From: Desulfobulbaceae bacterium
GTDB taxonomy: Bacteria > Desulfobacterota > Desulfobulbia > Desulfobulbales > SURF-16
DNA length: 64,000 nucleotides
Direction of reading: 5' to 3'
Assembly (NCBI GenBank): GCA_020444175.1
Contig: JAHLLM010000006.1
Location: 100,927-164,926, forward strand
Part shown: one piece after another, positions 34,744 through 42,085 of the stretch
Position numbering within the stretch: position 1 is the first letter of the stretch
Layout of the letters: every line of letters begins with the position of its first letter
Program-made: the position numbers and the translations under genes
The notes under the pieces: model-generated
Databases searched by the model: none
Seen by the model: only the letters and a program-made list of their open reading frames with translations
What the model was told of the DNA's origin: nothing

Positions 34744-35041
34744 CCAGGCCCCCTACCCCACCCTGTGTTTACCCGTCCTCTCAATTTTCCGCACGGATGG
34801 AAAGAGACAACCCTACTTGGTTCAATAATTAACTCTTTCCCTGTTTGGGGATTCCGGCCTCTCCTCGCCTTTTTGTCCATAACACCAAATTTCCCAAACC
34901 CGGGAAAAAGCAGATCCTCGCCATTTACGACGCATTTTTTGCTCTCAGCTAAAAAATTTCCACAATTTGCAGAGCCTGCTCTCGATTAAAGTCATGTTCC
35001 GTACAAATCTTGTCTGCAAGATCAGCTTTTATCAGTGTCAC
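34713..35041 (-). pseudogene. IHF-alpha/HU-like nucleoid protein gene with one-base frameshift
   Basis: A GTG start at 35041 gives TLIKADLADKICTEHDFNR and continues to LQIVEIF, then hits a stop in a run of six T. If one more T is present (seven), the frame continues FLAESKKCVVNGEDLLFPGF, then KKARRGRNPQTGKELII and VVSFHPCGKLRGRVN, i.e. the whole IHF-alpha fold including the RxxRNPxTG DNA-binding arm. The break is in a homopolymer, so it may be a real mutation, a sequencing error or, less likely, programmed slippage. The gene follows a small membrane-protein gene with overlapping ends and lies about 560 bp from the parS-like palindrome. A plasmid-borne IHF homologue could serve replication, partition or transfer. 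Confidence 0.75.
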
Positions 35042-35240
35042 TTTGCTTTTCCTCTATAATACCATCATCTTCTTCCCCATGGTCGCGCTCTATTTCAAAA
35101 GATCCTCGTAAATGAAATACTTGTTGTAAAACATACATCAAACAGGCACACATCCATAAAAGCGCTCCAAGCCTCCAATTTAAGAAAGGCACGACTAAAA
35201 GCGATAACAGAATTATCCAAGCAGATATTTTTCGAGCCAT
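35022..35240 (-). CDS. Small membrane protein upstream of the IHF-like gene
   Basis: 72 residues from the ATG at 35240 with GGGAAG 8 bases upstream. Two hydrophobic helices (ISAWIILLSLLVVPFLNWRL and ALLWMCACLMYVLQQVF) and an acidic C-terminal tail (GEEDDGIIEEKQSDTDKS). Its stop overlaps the start of the IHF-like frame, so translation would be coupled. No family recognised. Confidence 0.6.
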   Translation of the reverse strand: MARKISAWIILLSLLVVPFLNWRLGALLWMCACLMYVLQQVFHLRGSFEIERDHGEEDDGIIEEKQSDTDKS

Positions 35241-35645
35241 AATAATTACTTCCCAGGCTGAATGATGTAACTGAAAGCAGAGTGAAAAATAAAACGGAGG
35301 GCTATGATTGATGACAGAGCATCTTATGATGTTGCCTACGAGGAAAAACTCTGTTTTATCACTGTCCCACGTGTCCACCCTCTAGACTATTTACCCTACG
35401 AAAGAGATCGAAATCAAGCAAAAATATTGTTAGGAACGTACTGTATGTATACCGATTAACTTCACACCCAATTCAATTATATGCACTGAAAGTTTATTGA
35501 CAAAACATGAATGAAAAAGAAAAGGGCAAGACCGCTCAAAACTGCAGAATAGGGGGATATTTTTGGCTCGCAGACGTAACTAATTGAACAGACAAGACAA
35601 CTTACCACATGTCGGACGTCCGACATGTGGTAAATCTCTGATTTC
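35241..35645. other. Intergenic region with parS-like palindrome
   Basis: About 400 bp without a supported gene. It contains the 32-bp palindrome at 35602-35633, directly after parB. Confidence 0.55.
35602..35633. promoter_or_regulatory. parS-like 32-bp perfect palindrome (site 1)
   Basis: TTACCACATGTCGGAC and its exact reverse complement meet at 35617/35618. The core TGTCGGACGTCCGACA recurs inside parB at 35936-35957. It lies 13 bp past the parB stop, where ParB binding sites are often found. Confidence 0.72.
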
Positions 35646-36518
35646 CTAGGACAGGATTTCAGACATGATCCTTTGCAGATCATTAAACTCTAACCATATT
35701 TGAGCTCGAATTTCTTCATTCAAGCCATCACGCTGAATTTGGGGAATGAGCTTTTTGGTCTCACGCATTTTTGAAAGTGCTCGCTCTTCAGCGCTTGTCG
35801 TTTTTCTTTCTGGTTTAGGACGGGTTAATTGTCTAATTTTGGCTACAGTGAAGTTTTCGTTTTGAACTCTGTTAAACAAGGCAATAGCTATCTCAGGATC
35901 CTCTTGTTTGGCTATTTCTAAGAGGACATTTTTGGGGGTGTCGGACGTCCGACACCCTATTTTTACTTCTTCAGGGAGTTTATTTAGAGTTAAAATTTCA
36001 TTGATGGTTGTACGAGATTTACCAACAACAGAGCTTAATTTATTTTGTGAATACCCATGACTCTTCATTACCCTAGCGTATGCTTCCGCTTCTTCAATAG
36101 GTTTCAAGTCATCTCTTTGCAGATTTTCAATTAACGCGATTTCCTCAGGGTCACCACCCATGAAAATGGTCGGTATGACATCAAGTCCGGCCTGTTGCGC
36201 AGCACGAAATCTCCTCTCCCCGGCAATAATCAGGAAATCACTGTTCCCTTCATCCATATCATTTTTTCTAACAAGGATGGGTTGCAAAATCCCTATACTT
36301 TTTACTGATTTTGTCAACTCTGCGAGTTTTTCCTTATCGAAATGTTTCCTGGGTTGGTTTGGGTCTGGGGAGATAGAAGCAAGAGGAATCTTGTATAAGT
36401 TTGCTTCAACATATTGGTCAAAAATTGGACTTTCCAAAGGCGGCCCTTCACCATCAAGAGTTTTGGTTGCCAGCTTCGTTTTTTTCCCGGCTATTTTCTT
36501 TTTAAAATTTACTGCCAT
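35646..36518 (-). CDS. parB: ParB-family partition protein
   Basis: 290 residues, centromere-binding protein and CTP-dependent clamp for plasmid segregation. The ParB/Srx nuclease-like domain carries ISPDPNQPRKHFDKEKLAEL near residue 48 and the CTP-binding box IIAGERRFRAAQQAGLDVIP near 95, with ALIENLQRDDL after it. A helix-turn-helix follows (YSQNKLSSVVGKSRTTINEI). The N-terminal KKKIAGKKTKLATKTL arm is typical for ParA contact. It overlaps parA by 10 bases. A palindrome identical in core to the downstream parS candidate lies within the gene. Confidence 0.95.
   Translation of the reverse strand: MAVNFKKKIAGKKTKLATKTLDGEGPPLESPIFDQYVEANLYKIPLASISPDPNQPRKHFDKEKLAELTKSVKSIGILQPILVRKNDMDEGNSDFLIIAGERRFRAAQQAGLDVIPTIFMGGDPEEIALIENLQRDDLKPIEEAEAYARVMKSHGYSQNKLSSVVGKSRTTINEILTLNKLPEEVKIGCRTSDTPKNVLLEIAKQEDPEIAIALFNRVQNENFTVAKIRQLTRPKPERKTTSAEERALSKMRETKKLIPQIQRDGLNEEIRAQIWLEFNDLQRIMSEILS
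35936..35957. promoter_or_regulatory. parS-like palindrome inside parB (site 2)
   Basis: GGGTGTCGGAC joined to its exact reverse complement, centre at 35946/35947. The inner 16 bases are identical to site 1 at 35602-35633, although the flanks differ. Two independent copies of one palindrome in and after parB support it as the ParB target. Confidence 0.7.
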
Positions 36519-37270
36519 AACTGTAACAACTCGTCTGTTAATTGAAGGTAATCTTCCGTCCCTGGACTCTTCCCGTCATAAACCATGATAGGAACTTCAG
36601 CGATCTGGGCCTGCTTTAATCCGGTAATTTTTCTTATTTTCGTTGCCAAAACAATCTCTGCAAAATCTTCTAATTGCTCCTTCACCCAGTCATTGATCCC
36701 TTTTTCCCTGGAATCATAGATAGTGATTAAAATCCGCAGGTACTCTTTTATATTATTCTCAACGCCTTTAATCCCTTTGATGGTGTCAATAAGATCCGCA
36801 AAACCCTCAAGGGAATAACGCCCTGTATCAGTTGGCACTAAAATATAATTACTCGCAAAAAGGGCATTAATTTCCAGAATACCCAAAGAAGGGTGGCAAT
36901 CAACGATGACAAAATCATAATCAGCATCGACTTCATCAAGCGCGTTTTTGAGCCGCGTTTCCCGGAAATGCTCATTAAAGAGAAGGTTTGCTGTTTTACT
37001 CAAATGAATATTTGCGGCTATGAGATCCAGGCCCTCTACTGAAGTGTGTATAATAACTTCTTTTATTTTCTTGTTTTTTGTGAGGACATCCTGAATCGCA
37101 TACTCATATTGGCCCGCCATCCCCAAACCAATTGTAGTATGGCCCTGTGGGTCGAGATCAATGAGCAAAATCCTGTGCCCTCTGAGAGCTAATCCGCAAG
37201 CGAGGTTGGTGGCCGTTGTTGTTTTTCCAACGCCTCCTTTCTGATTAATCACTGAAACAATCTTCTTCAT
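36509..37270 (-). CDS. parA: ParA-family partition ATPase
   Basis: 253 residues, short (type Ib-like or chromosomal Soj-like) ParA without an N-terminal HTH. Deviant Walker A NQKGGVGKTTTATNLA at residue 9, LLIDLDPQGHTTIGLG (A'), and FVIVDCHPSLGILEINAL (Walker B). It forms ATP-dependent gradients on the nucleoid to position plasmid copies with ParB. The first gene of a parAB operon; about 300 bp of AT-rich sequence upstream should hold the promoter. Confidence 0.96.
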   Translation of the reverse strand: MKKIVSVINQKGGVGKTTTATNLACGLALRGHRILLIDLDPQGHTTIGLGMAGQYEYAIQDVLTKNKKIKEVIIHTSVEGLDLIAANIHLSKTANLLFNEHFRETRLKNALDEVDADYDFVIVDCHPSLGILEINALFASNYILVPTDTGRYSLEGFADLIDTIKGIKGVENNIKEYLRILITIYDSREKGINDWVKEQLEDFAEIVLATKIRKITGLKQAQIAEVPIMVYDGKSPGTEDYLQLTDELLQLWQ

Positions 37271-37570
37271 ATCTTCATTTGCCTATTCTTGTTTTGTGGC
37301 ACAAATGCGACCGTATTTTGAATATAACGTGGGGGGAGGGGAGAGGGACTTTTGTAATTTCGAGTTTGTCGCATAACCAAGAAATTCACTGATTTATCAG
37401 AAAAAAAACAACCTGCTTGGCTTTCCTACCTTAACACATGCTGATTAAGAATTAACAATATACCTATTCCAATAAAAAGTCTTGAGAATTTTAAAAAATA
37501 TACGAGCCATGCCGGATCATTTTTTTGCCGTTTTAAAAATGCCAGGAAGAGGGAAGGGGATGCCTCAATT
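37271..37570. other. Intergenic region upstream of parA
   Basis: 300 bp, AT-rich, containing a G-rich run (near 37330-37345) and the parA promoter presumably. Nothing else recognised. Confidence 0.45.
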
Positions 37571-38242
37571 TTAACTCCCAAGTAACGTTGACCTCTTGTT
37601 CTTGGAACGACCGGACATCTTCCCCATTAGTATTCCAAGGAGAAGCACACCGCCACCGGCGAGAAACCATTTTACGGCAATATTTCTTTTTAAAGTAGTA
37701 TTTTCAAACTTTAAACTTTCCAACTCCGCCAAAAGGGATTCATTTTCCTGTGTGACTCTTTTCTTGTAATTGGCCCTCAATTGGTCCAGTTCAGCAACAA
37801 CCCCATCTCGATCTTTCGTAATGCTTTCAAGAGAAGATGATGTTTTTTGGAATTTGTCAAGAAGCTCTCCTTCCCTTTGTTTCCAGGCATTTTTCTCTGC
37901 CTGAAGCGATGCAATAACATCCTCGAGCGGGGGCTCTTGACTGAGAAACCTCTTCAGCATCCATCCCTCTTTCCCATTTGCTAGCCGGACCTTTGTATAA
38001 CCATCTCCCTGTTCAAGGAACTCGACAGGGGTCCCATCCGTAACCATTGCTATGATTTTATAATCTGTTCCCTGCCCTGTCCTGACCACCACATCAGAAC
38101 TTGGTTGCACATACAGGGTTGCCGCATAGAGTAATCCTGAAAGATAAAATGTATGGATAATGAGGGAAACTAAAAACGTGAAGAGAGCCCAAGAGGAAAA
38201 ATGGCTGGCTGTTCTTTTTAAAAGAATAGAGAAAGAAGTCAT
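37571..38242 (-). CDS. SH3-domain membrane protein (TIGR04211/YgiM-like)
   Basis: 223 residues from the ATG at 38242 (GAGGAT 7 bases upstream; a TTG one codon earlier is in frame). Domain order: N-terminal hydrophobic signal helix (FTFLVSLIIHTFYLSGLLYA), a bacterial SH3 domain (residues ~42-105: TLYVQPSSDVVVRTGQGTDY with GWMLKRFLS), a long coiled coil (~112-190), and a C-terminal transmembrane helix (WFLAGGGVLLLGILMG) with a basic tail. This is the architecture of the TIGR04211/YgiM group. Possible role in envelope maintenance; on a plasmid it is unusual cargo between par and rep genes. Confidence 0.85.
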   Translation of the reverse strand: MTSFSILLKRTASHFSSWALFTFLVSLIIHTFYLSGLLYAATLYVQPSSDVVVRTGQGTDYKIIAMVTDGTPVEFLEQGDGYTKVRLANGKEGWMLKRFLSQEPPLEDVIASLQAEKNAWKQREGELLDKFQKTSSSLESITKDRDGVVAELDQLRANYKKRVTQENESLLAELESLKFENTTLKRNIAVKWFLAGGGVLLLGILMGKMSGRSKNKRSTLLGS

Positions 38243-38283
38243 CAATAAATCCTCATTTCTAATTCAGAAGGGAAGGGGACAAA

Positions 38284-38724
38284 TTAAGAGCTCAACCTTT
38301 CAGCCTCTTTCTCTTTGCGGATCTTGCAGGCTCTTTTAAAAGCATTTTCCTGGCCATGCTTTCTTATGGAAACTGAAGTTTTCCCTTGCTTTCCTGCCTT
38401 ATCAACCCAACTCACCACATATCGACCCATCTTTTCATTGAGACACACACCGACGACTCCTGTTGATGTACTGCTCACGGTTACCACATGCTTATCTGAT
38501 CTAATTTTCCCTATACGAGCTTCTATCTCGTCACGCCAGGAAATGGCTGCAAGTAAACTTGAATACTTTCCTCCAATTTTTTTATCAGAAAAAAATTTAC
38601 AATGCGTTTTGCCATAAAAACGGACACGGACATACCAACCATGGGTCCGATTAGATTCTTGATCGATTCGGGCAATATCTTTATGTTTCTCCAAGAGGAT
38701 TTTTTTCTCCTTATTTGTTCCCAC
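38284..38724 (-). CDS. AP2-domain DNA-binding protein next to rep
   Basis: About 146 residues; the GTG at 38724 follows a GAGGAG site closely. Two AP2/ERF-like repeats are visible: HGWYVRVRFYGKTHCKFFSD with LLAAISWRDEIEARIGK, and TGVVGVCLNEKMGRYVVSW with ENAFKRACKIRKEKE; each has the three strands plus helix order of AP2. Bacterial and phage AP2 proteins are usually attached to homing endonucleases; here no nuclease domain is present. Placement between the SH3 gene and repA suggests it could bind plasmid DNA or control repA. That is inference. Confidence 0.7.
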   Translation of the reverse strand: MGTNKEKKILLEKHKDIARIDQESNRTHGWYVRVRFYGKTHCKFFSDKKIGGKYSSLLAAISWRDEIEARIGKIRSDKHVVTVSSTSTGVVGVCLNEKMGRYVVSWVDKAGKQGKTSVSIRKHGQENAFKRACKIRKEKEAERLSS

Positions 38725-38853
38725 AATTCTCCTCAATCCAATCTCAATTATAAATTCTCTTTAAAAACATTGTTGAACTATCTCAAAACTTGCTGCGGGG
38801 GCGCATAAAATAAGTCAGTATAGAAAAGGGGAGGGTGCTCAGGGCTGAAACGA

Positions 38854-40059
38854 CTATAAGTTTGCAAGCTGCTTTTCGACCCACTCTTCTTCATCTGGGA
38901 ATTGTGCAAGCTTTGCAAGCCGCCTTACATAAGCTGTTTCGCATAACTTCTCAAAACCCATACTTCGGCCATATAGAGCTTCTGTCTCTTCTACTATCTT
39001 TTTTTGAATTTCTTCCTTTTCTGAAGATTCTAAGGATTTTTCATATTCATCTGCGGCCTGTTTCCGCACTTGTTGATACTCTCGGACAAAATCATCTCTC
39101 ATCCTTTGAAGATAAAGATCGCGTTCTTTTTTACTTTCCTCTTTCCTAAAGAGGCTCACTTGGTCCGTTATATTGTCCTGAATAGCTTTCAGGGTATAAG
39201 CGCCAATATTCTCTATTTCCCCTTTTTTAACTCTCCGTTCAACATGATCTAAATTTTTCTTGAGCCTTGCCTCAGAATACTGAGACATAACTTTAGAGGC
39301 CTGCGCTGTTGACAGGCAAAAATATTTAACAAGCCGGTTAAAAAATTCAGGATTTATTTCTTTTTCAGGAAAAGGTTTTTGTAAAGATTTACTTTTTCTG
39401 GAAAAGGTAAATTTTATTGCCGAAACTCTGCGACCTTTTTTTATCTCTTCAAATTTAACGCCGATATCTGTTATCTCATTCAGCTCTTTTAAAGATGGAA
39501 CTAAAACCCTTCTTTTGAAATCTCCAAAGCGTGGGTATTTCTTTTCAATTCCCAATATTTCCTTCAGATCTTGCAAGAGAAATGTTCTGGATCCAATGTT
39601 CTGGTATTGTTTACATAATTCATAGATCCTGAAAGAGTGAGTTAAGCGAAGCCGTATGACATCTTTTAGATTGTATGGGGTATAGAGTTCTTGAAGCTGC
39701 AGGAGATAGGGGCTTAACTTAGGAGAAAATTCTAGTTCAACAAAACCTTCGCCTGTAAAATATTCCGCACTTGATAACCAACCTATAACAAGGTCTGATT
39801 CTGGTTTTTTTATGATTAACTCACGCCGCCTCAACTTTCTTGTTATGTTCATAATTTCATTGTAAACCGATCCATGGCTGATTCCTGTTAATTCACAAAA
39901 ATCCTTGATACTTATCTTTAATTTTTGGAATTCTTTTTCCTTATAAGGGTTCAGTTTAGAAATCATATACAGAATGATACGTTGTTCTTGGGTCGTTAAA
40001 TGGTAAGATGATTCGATGAGTTCATTCGCCTTGTGAACTATCAACTGTTTATCTTTCAT
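38854..40059 (-). CDS. repA: Rep_3-family plasmid replication initiator
   Basis: 401 residues. The N-terminal VHKANELIESSYHLTTQEQR and IILYMISKLNPYKEKEF open a winged-helix pair typical of Rep_3/RepE/Pi initiators; KISIKDFCELTGISHGSVYN is the first winged helix and LTHSFRIYELCKQY plus DLKEILGIEKKYPRFGDFKR the second, with VLVPSLKELNEITDI closing it. The C-terminal ~150 residues are charged helices. Rep binds the 19 iterons upstream (40159-41090) to open the origin, and as a dimer should repress itself at the inverted repeat at 40086-40126. Ribosome site AAGGGAGA before the ATG at 40059. Confidence 0.95.
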   Translation of the reverse strand: MKDKQLIVHKANELIESSYHLTTQEQRIILYMISKLNPYKEKEFQKLKISIKDFCELTGISHGSVYNEIMNITRKLRRRELIIKKPESDLVIGWLSSAEYFTGEGFVELEFSPKLSPYLLQLQELYTPYNLKDVIRLRLTHSFRIYELCKQYQNIGSRTFLLQDLKEILGIEKKYPRFGDFKRRVLVPSLKELNEITDIGVKFEEIKKGRRVSAIKFTFSRKSKSLQKPFPEKEINPEFFNRLVKYFCLSTAQASKVMSQYSEARLKKNLDHVERRVKKGEIENIGAYTLKAIQDNITDQVSLFRKEESKKERDLYLQRMRDDFVREYQQVRKQAADEYEKSLESSEKEEIQKKIVEETEALYGRSMGFEKLCETAYVRRLAKLAQFPDEEEWVEKQLANL

Positions 40060-40085
40060 TTTTCTCCCTTAAATAAAGAACAAGC

Positions 40086-40126
40086 GTTTAAATATGACAC
40101 CGACTTTTTGGTTGTCATATTTAAAC
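40086..40126. promoter_or_regulatory. Inverted repeat operator upstream of repA
   Basis: GTTTAAATATGACA (40086-40099) and its exact complement TGTCATATTTAAAC (40113-40126) are separated by 13 bases and lie 27 bp before repA. The arm TGTCATATTT shares the TGTCA-T core with the iterons (several read TGTCATATTT), as in other iteron plasmids where Rep dimers bind inverted half-iterons to repress rep. Confidence 0.72.
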
Positions 40127-40158
40127 AATTTTCAAATTTTATAACAAGATAAATGTGA

Positions 40159-41090
40159 CCCGGTTTTTGTCACATTTACACTTTTATTTTTCCCTACAGG
40201 ATCTTTCACCCGGTTTTTGTCACACTTCACCTGCTTTCTTTGTTTCATAGAGAAAAACCAGTGACCCGGTATTTGTCACACATTAAAAGCCTATACAGCA
40301 AGGCCCTATACAGGCTGTCATATTTCACCCGGAATCTGTCACACTTTAATATTAAGGATTGGCATTCCCTCCACCCGGATTCTGTCATATTTCATTTCAA
40401 GAAGAAAAAAGCCTTATCCCAAAAATTCACATCAGCATTTATCATACATGTAAAGTTTTTTATAAATGCGACCCGGTTTTTGTCACACATTAATAGCCTA
40501 TATAGTAAGGCTTTATACAGGCTGTCATATTTCACCCGGAATTTGTCACACTTGGAGATTAAGGATTGCCATTCGCTCCACCCGGTTTTTGTCATATTTC
40601 TTCTCAAGTAAAAAAGATCCTAATCCAAAAAATTCACATCAGCATTTATCATACATTGCAGAATTTTTTATAAAAAAATGTGACCCGGAATTTGTCATAT
40701 TTAAAATTACTGTTGAAATGGCGAAGATGATTTCGTCACCCGGATTTTGTCACATTACGGAATAAATATGTATGAAGGGAACTTTCCCGGAAATTGTCAC
40801 ATTTCAGGAATCTAGTCTTTTCAGGTTCACCCGGAATCTGTCACATTTAAAAATCACATTGGAAGGAAAGAAGAAAAATGCTTTTCACCCGGATCTTGTC
40901 ACACTTAAATAAACTATATGACTTCTATGCAACCCGGATTTTGTCACATTTAGAAAAAAGAAGGAAATATCTCTCTTCCCGGAATTTGTCATAGTTCCCC
41001 CGGTTTCTGTCGTTATAACCGCCTAGAATGCCCGGAATTTGTCATAGTCCCACCCGGTTTCTGTCGTTATCTTACCCGGTTATTGTCGCG
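40159..41090 (+). repeat. Iteron array: 19 direct copies of CCCGGnnTnTGTCACA-like motif
   Basis: 16-bp copies start at 40159, 40209, 40265, 40328, 40374, 40472, 40535, 40581, 40684, 40739, 40786, 40830, 40888, 40933, 40978, 40999, 41031, 41053 and 41075, all on the plus strand. Consensus CCCGG-(T/A)-(T/A/C)-T-(T/C)-TGTCA-(C/T)-A, usually followed by TTT or CTT. Spacing is irregular (22 to about 100 bp). Copies from 40999, 41053 and 41075 end in TGTCG instead of TGTCA. Typical Rep-binding iterons of a Rep_3 plasmid, upstream of repA. Confidence 0.93.
40261..40679 (+). repeat. Tandem duplication of a ~207-bp iteron block
   Basis: 40261-40467 and 40468-40679 are diverged copies of one unit: three iterons plus shared spacer words such as TATACAGGCTGTCATATTTC, GGATTG(G/C)CATTC and AAATTCACATCAGCATTTAT. 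The iteron array has therefore grown partly by segmental duplication. Confidence 0.8.
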
Positions 41091-41513
41091 TAAGTACTCT
41101 CTATCTATCTGTAAATTAAAGATTATTTCGGACAGAAAATCTTTAAAATTCGTTTATAAATATATACAACAACAAATATAATGAAACCTCTTTAAGACCT
41201 TTTTGGTGAGTTGTTTTTTTTAAACTTCCTCTAACAAAAAAAATTTACCCAGTCCAAAACATTTAAGAAGGTGAGACTTAATGAGTATTAAATGTCTCAT
41301 CTCCCCCTGTTCCATTGTAACTTTTTTAGATGCTTCGCTCCTTAAAAAGGACTTAATCTGGCAAATTTTTCTTTGAATTTATTGAAAAAAAGAGAAACAA
41401 CCTATCATGTTGTAACCTTTACAAGTGACGTTGTAGGAAAGTATATTTTTTTCTGAAAATACCAACTTCACAGATTCCAATATTATAAACAAGCAAATTA
41501 CTCCTGCGATAAA

Positions 41514-42050
41514 ATGAGCCCAGAGAAACCAAAGAACAATAAATTTGAAATATTGAAGTTTTTGGCAGTGACGCATAGGACTTTGCATGAAAAAAGGCAA
41601 CAATATGAATGGCGAATAATTTTCACAGTATTGACCTTCTATGTTTTATCTGTTGCAGCAATGATTAACAAAAAAAATTCATTACCTAATTTTGCCTTTT
41701 TCAACGTTGCTGTTTGGTTTCTTTTCCTCTGCTTGGCGGCTTTATCAGCCGGTTGTCTTTTATGCATGCATATAGCAAACGCCAGAAATAAAACTTTTGC
41801 AGAAATAGTAGAAGAGGGCATGCTTGAACTTCTTAAAGGCAGAGAACTCCCTTCTCTTGAATTCCCCGAAAAAAATTACCGAATGTCCAATTGGGCGTTT
41901 GTCTGGCAGGCAACGACAATATTTGTTATGGCAATATGCTCTGCTACTATTATAACTACAAATCATTGTAATGATAATTCAAGCCACGTGCCCGGCAGGA
42001 CTGTCTCTTCCAGTATAGAATCTCCCACACCTATCTCTCCCCCAAAATGA
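41514..42050 (+). CDS. Membrane protein of unknown function
   Basis: 178 residues; about three hydrophobic helices (IIFTVLTFYVLSVAAMI, FAFFNVAVWFLFLCLAALSA, FVWQATTIFVMAICSATIIT) with a cytosolic-type charged N-terminus (HRTLHEKRQQYEWR) and a helical loop NKTFAEIVEEGMLELLKGRE. Pro/Ser-rich C-terminus. No family recognised. Its stop is next to the glucanase-like gene. Confidence 0.65.
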   Translation: MSPEKPKNNKFEILKFLAVTHRTLHEKRQQYEWRIIFTVLTFYVLSVAAMINKKNSLPNFAFFNVAVWFLFLCLAALSAGCLLCMHIANARNKTFAEIVEEGMLELLKGRELPSLEFPEKNYRMSNWAFVWQATTIFVMAICSATIITTNHCNDNSSHVPGRTVSSSIESPTPISPPK

Positions 42051-42085
42051 CTAATAGATGTTTCCTTCATAAGGAGAAAGATATT

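Larger units (their letters stand above)
40060..41513. other. Replication origin region (oriV)
   Basis: About 1.45 kb without genes: repA operator, iteron array and AT-rich flank. After the last iteron (41090) the sequence to ~41400 is very AT-rich (e.g. 41130-41210), fitting a DNA unwinding element. No perfect DnaA box was recognised by eye. Short open frames at 40240-40765 are made of iteron repeats. Confidence 0.85.

Noticed and set aside
40159..41090. CRISPR array
   Set aside because: The repeated units are 16-bp direct iterons with irregular spacing and related spacers beside a Rep_3 gene; no cas genes are present.
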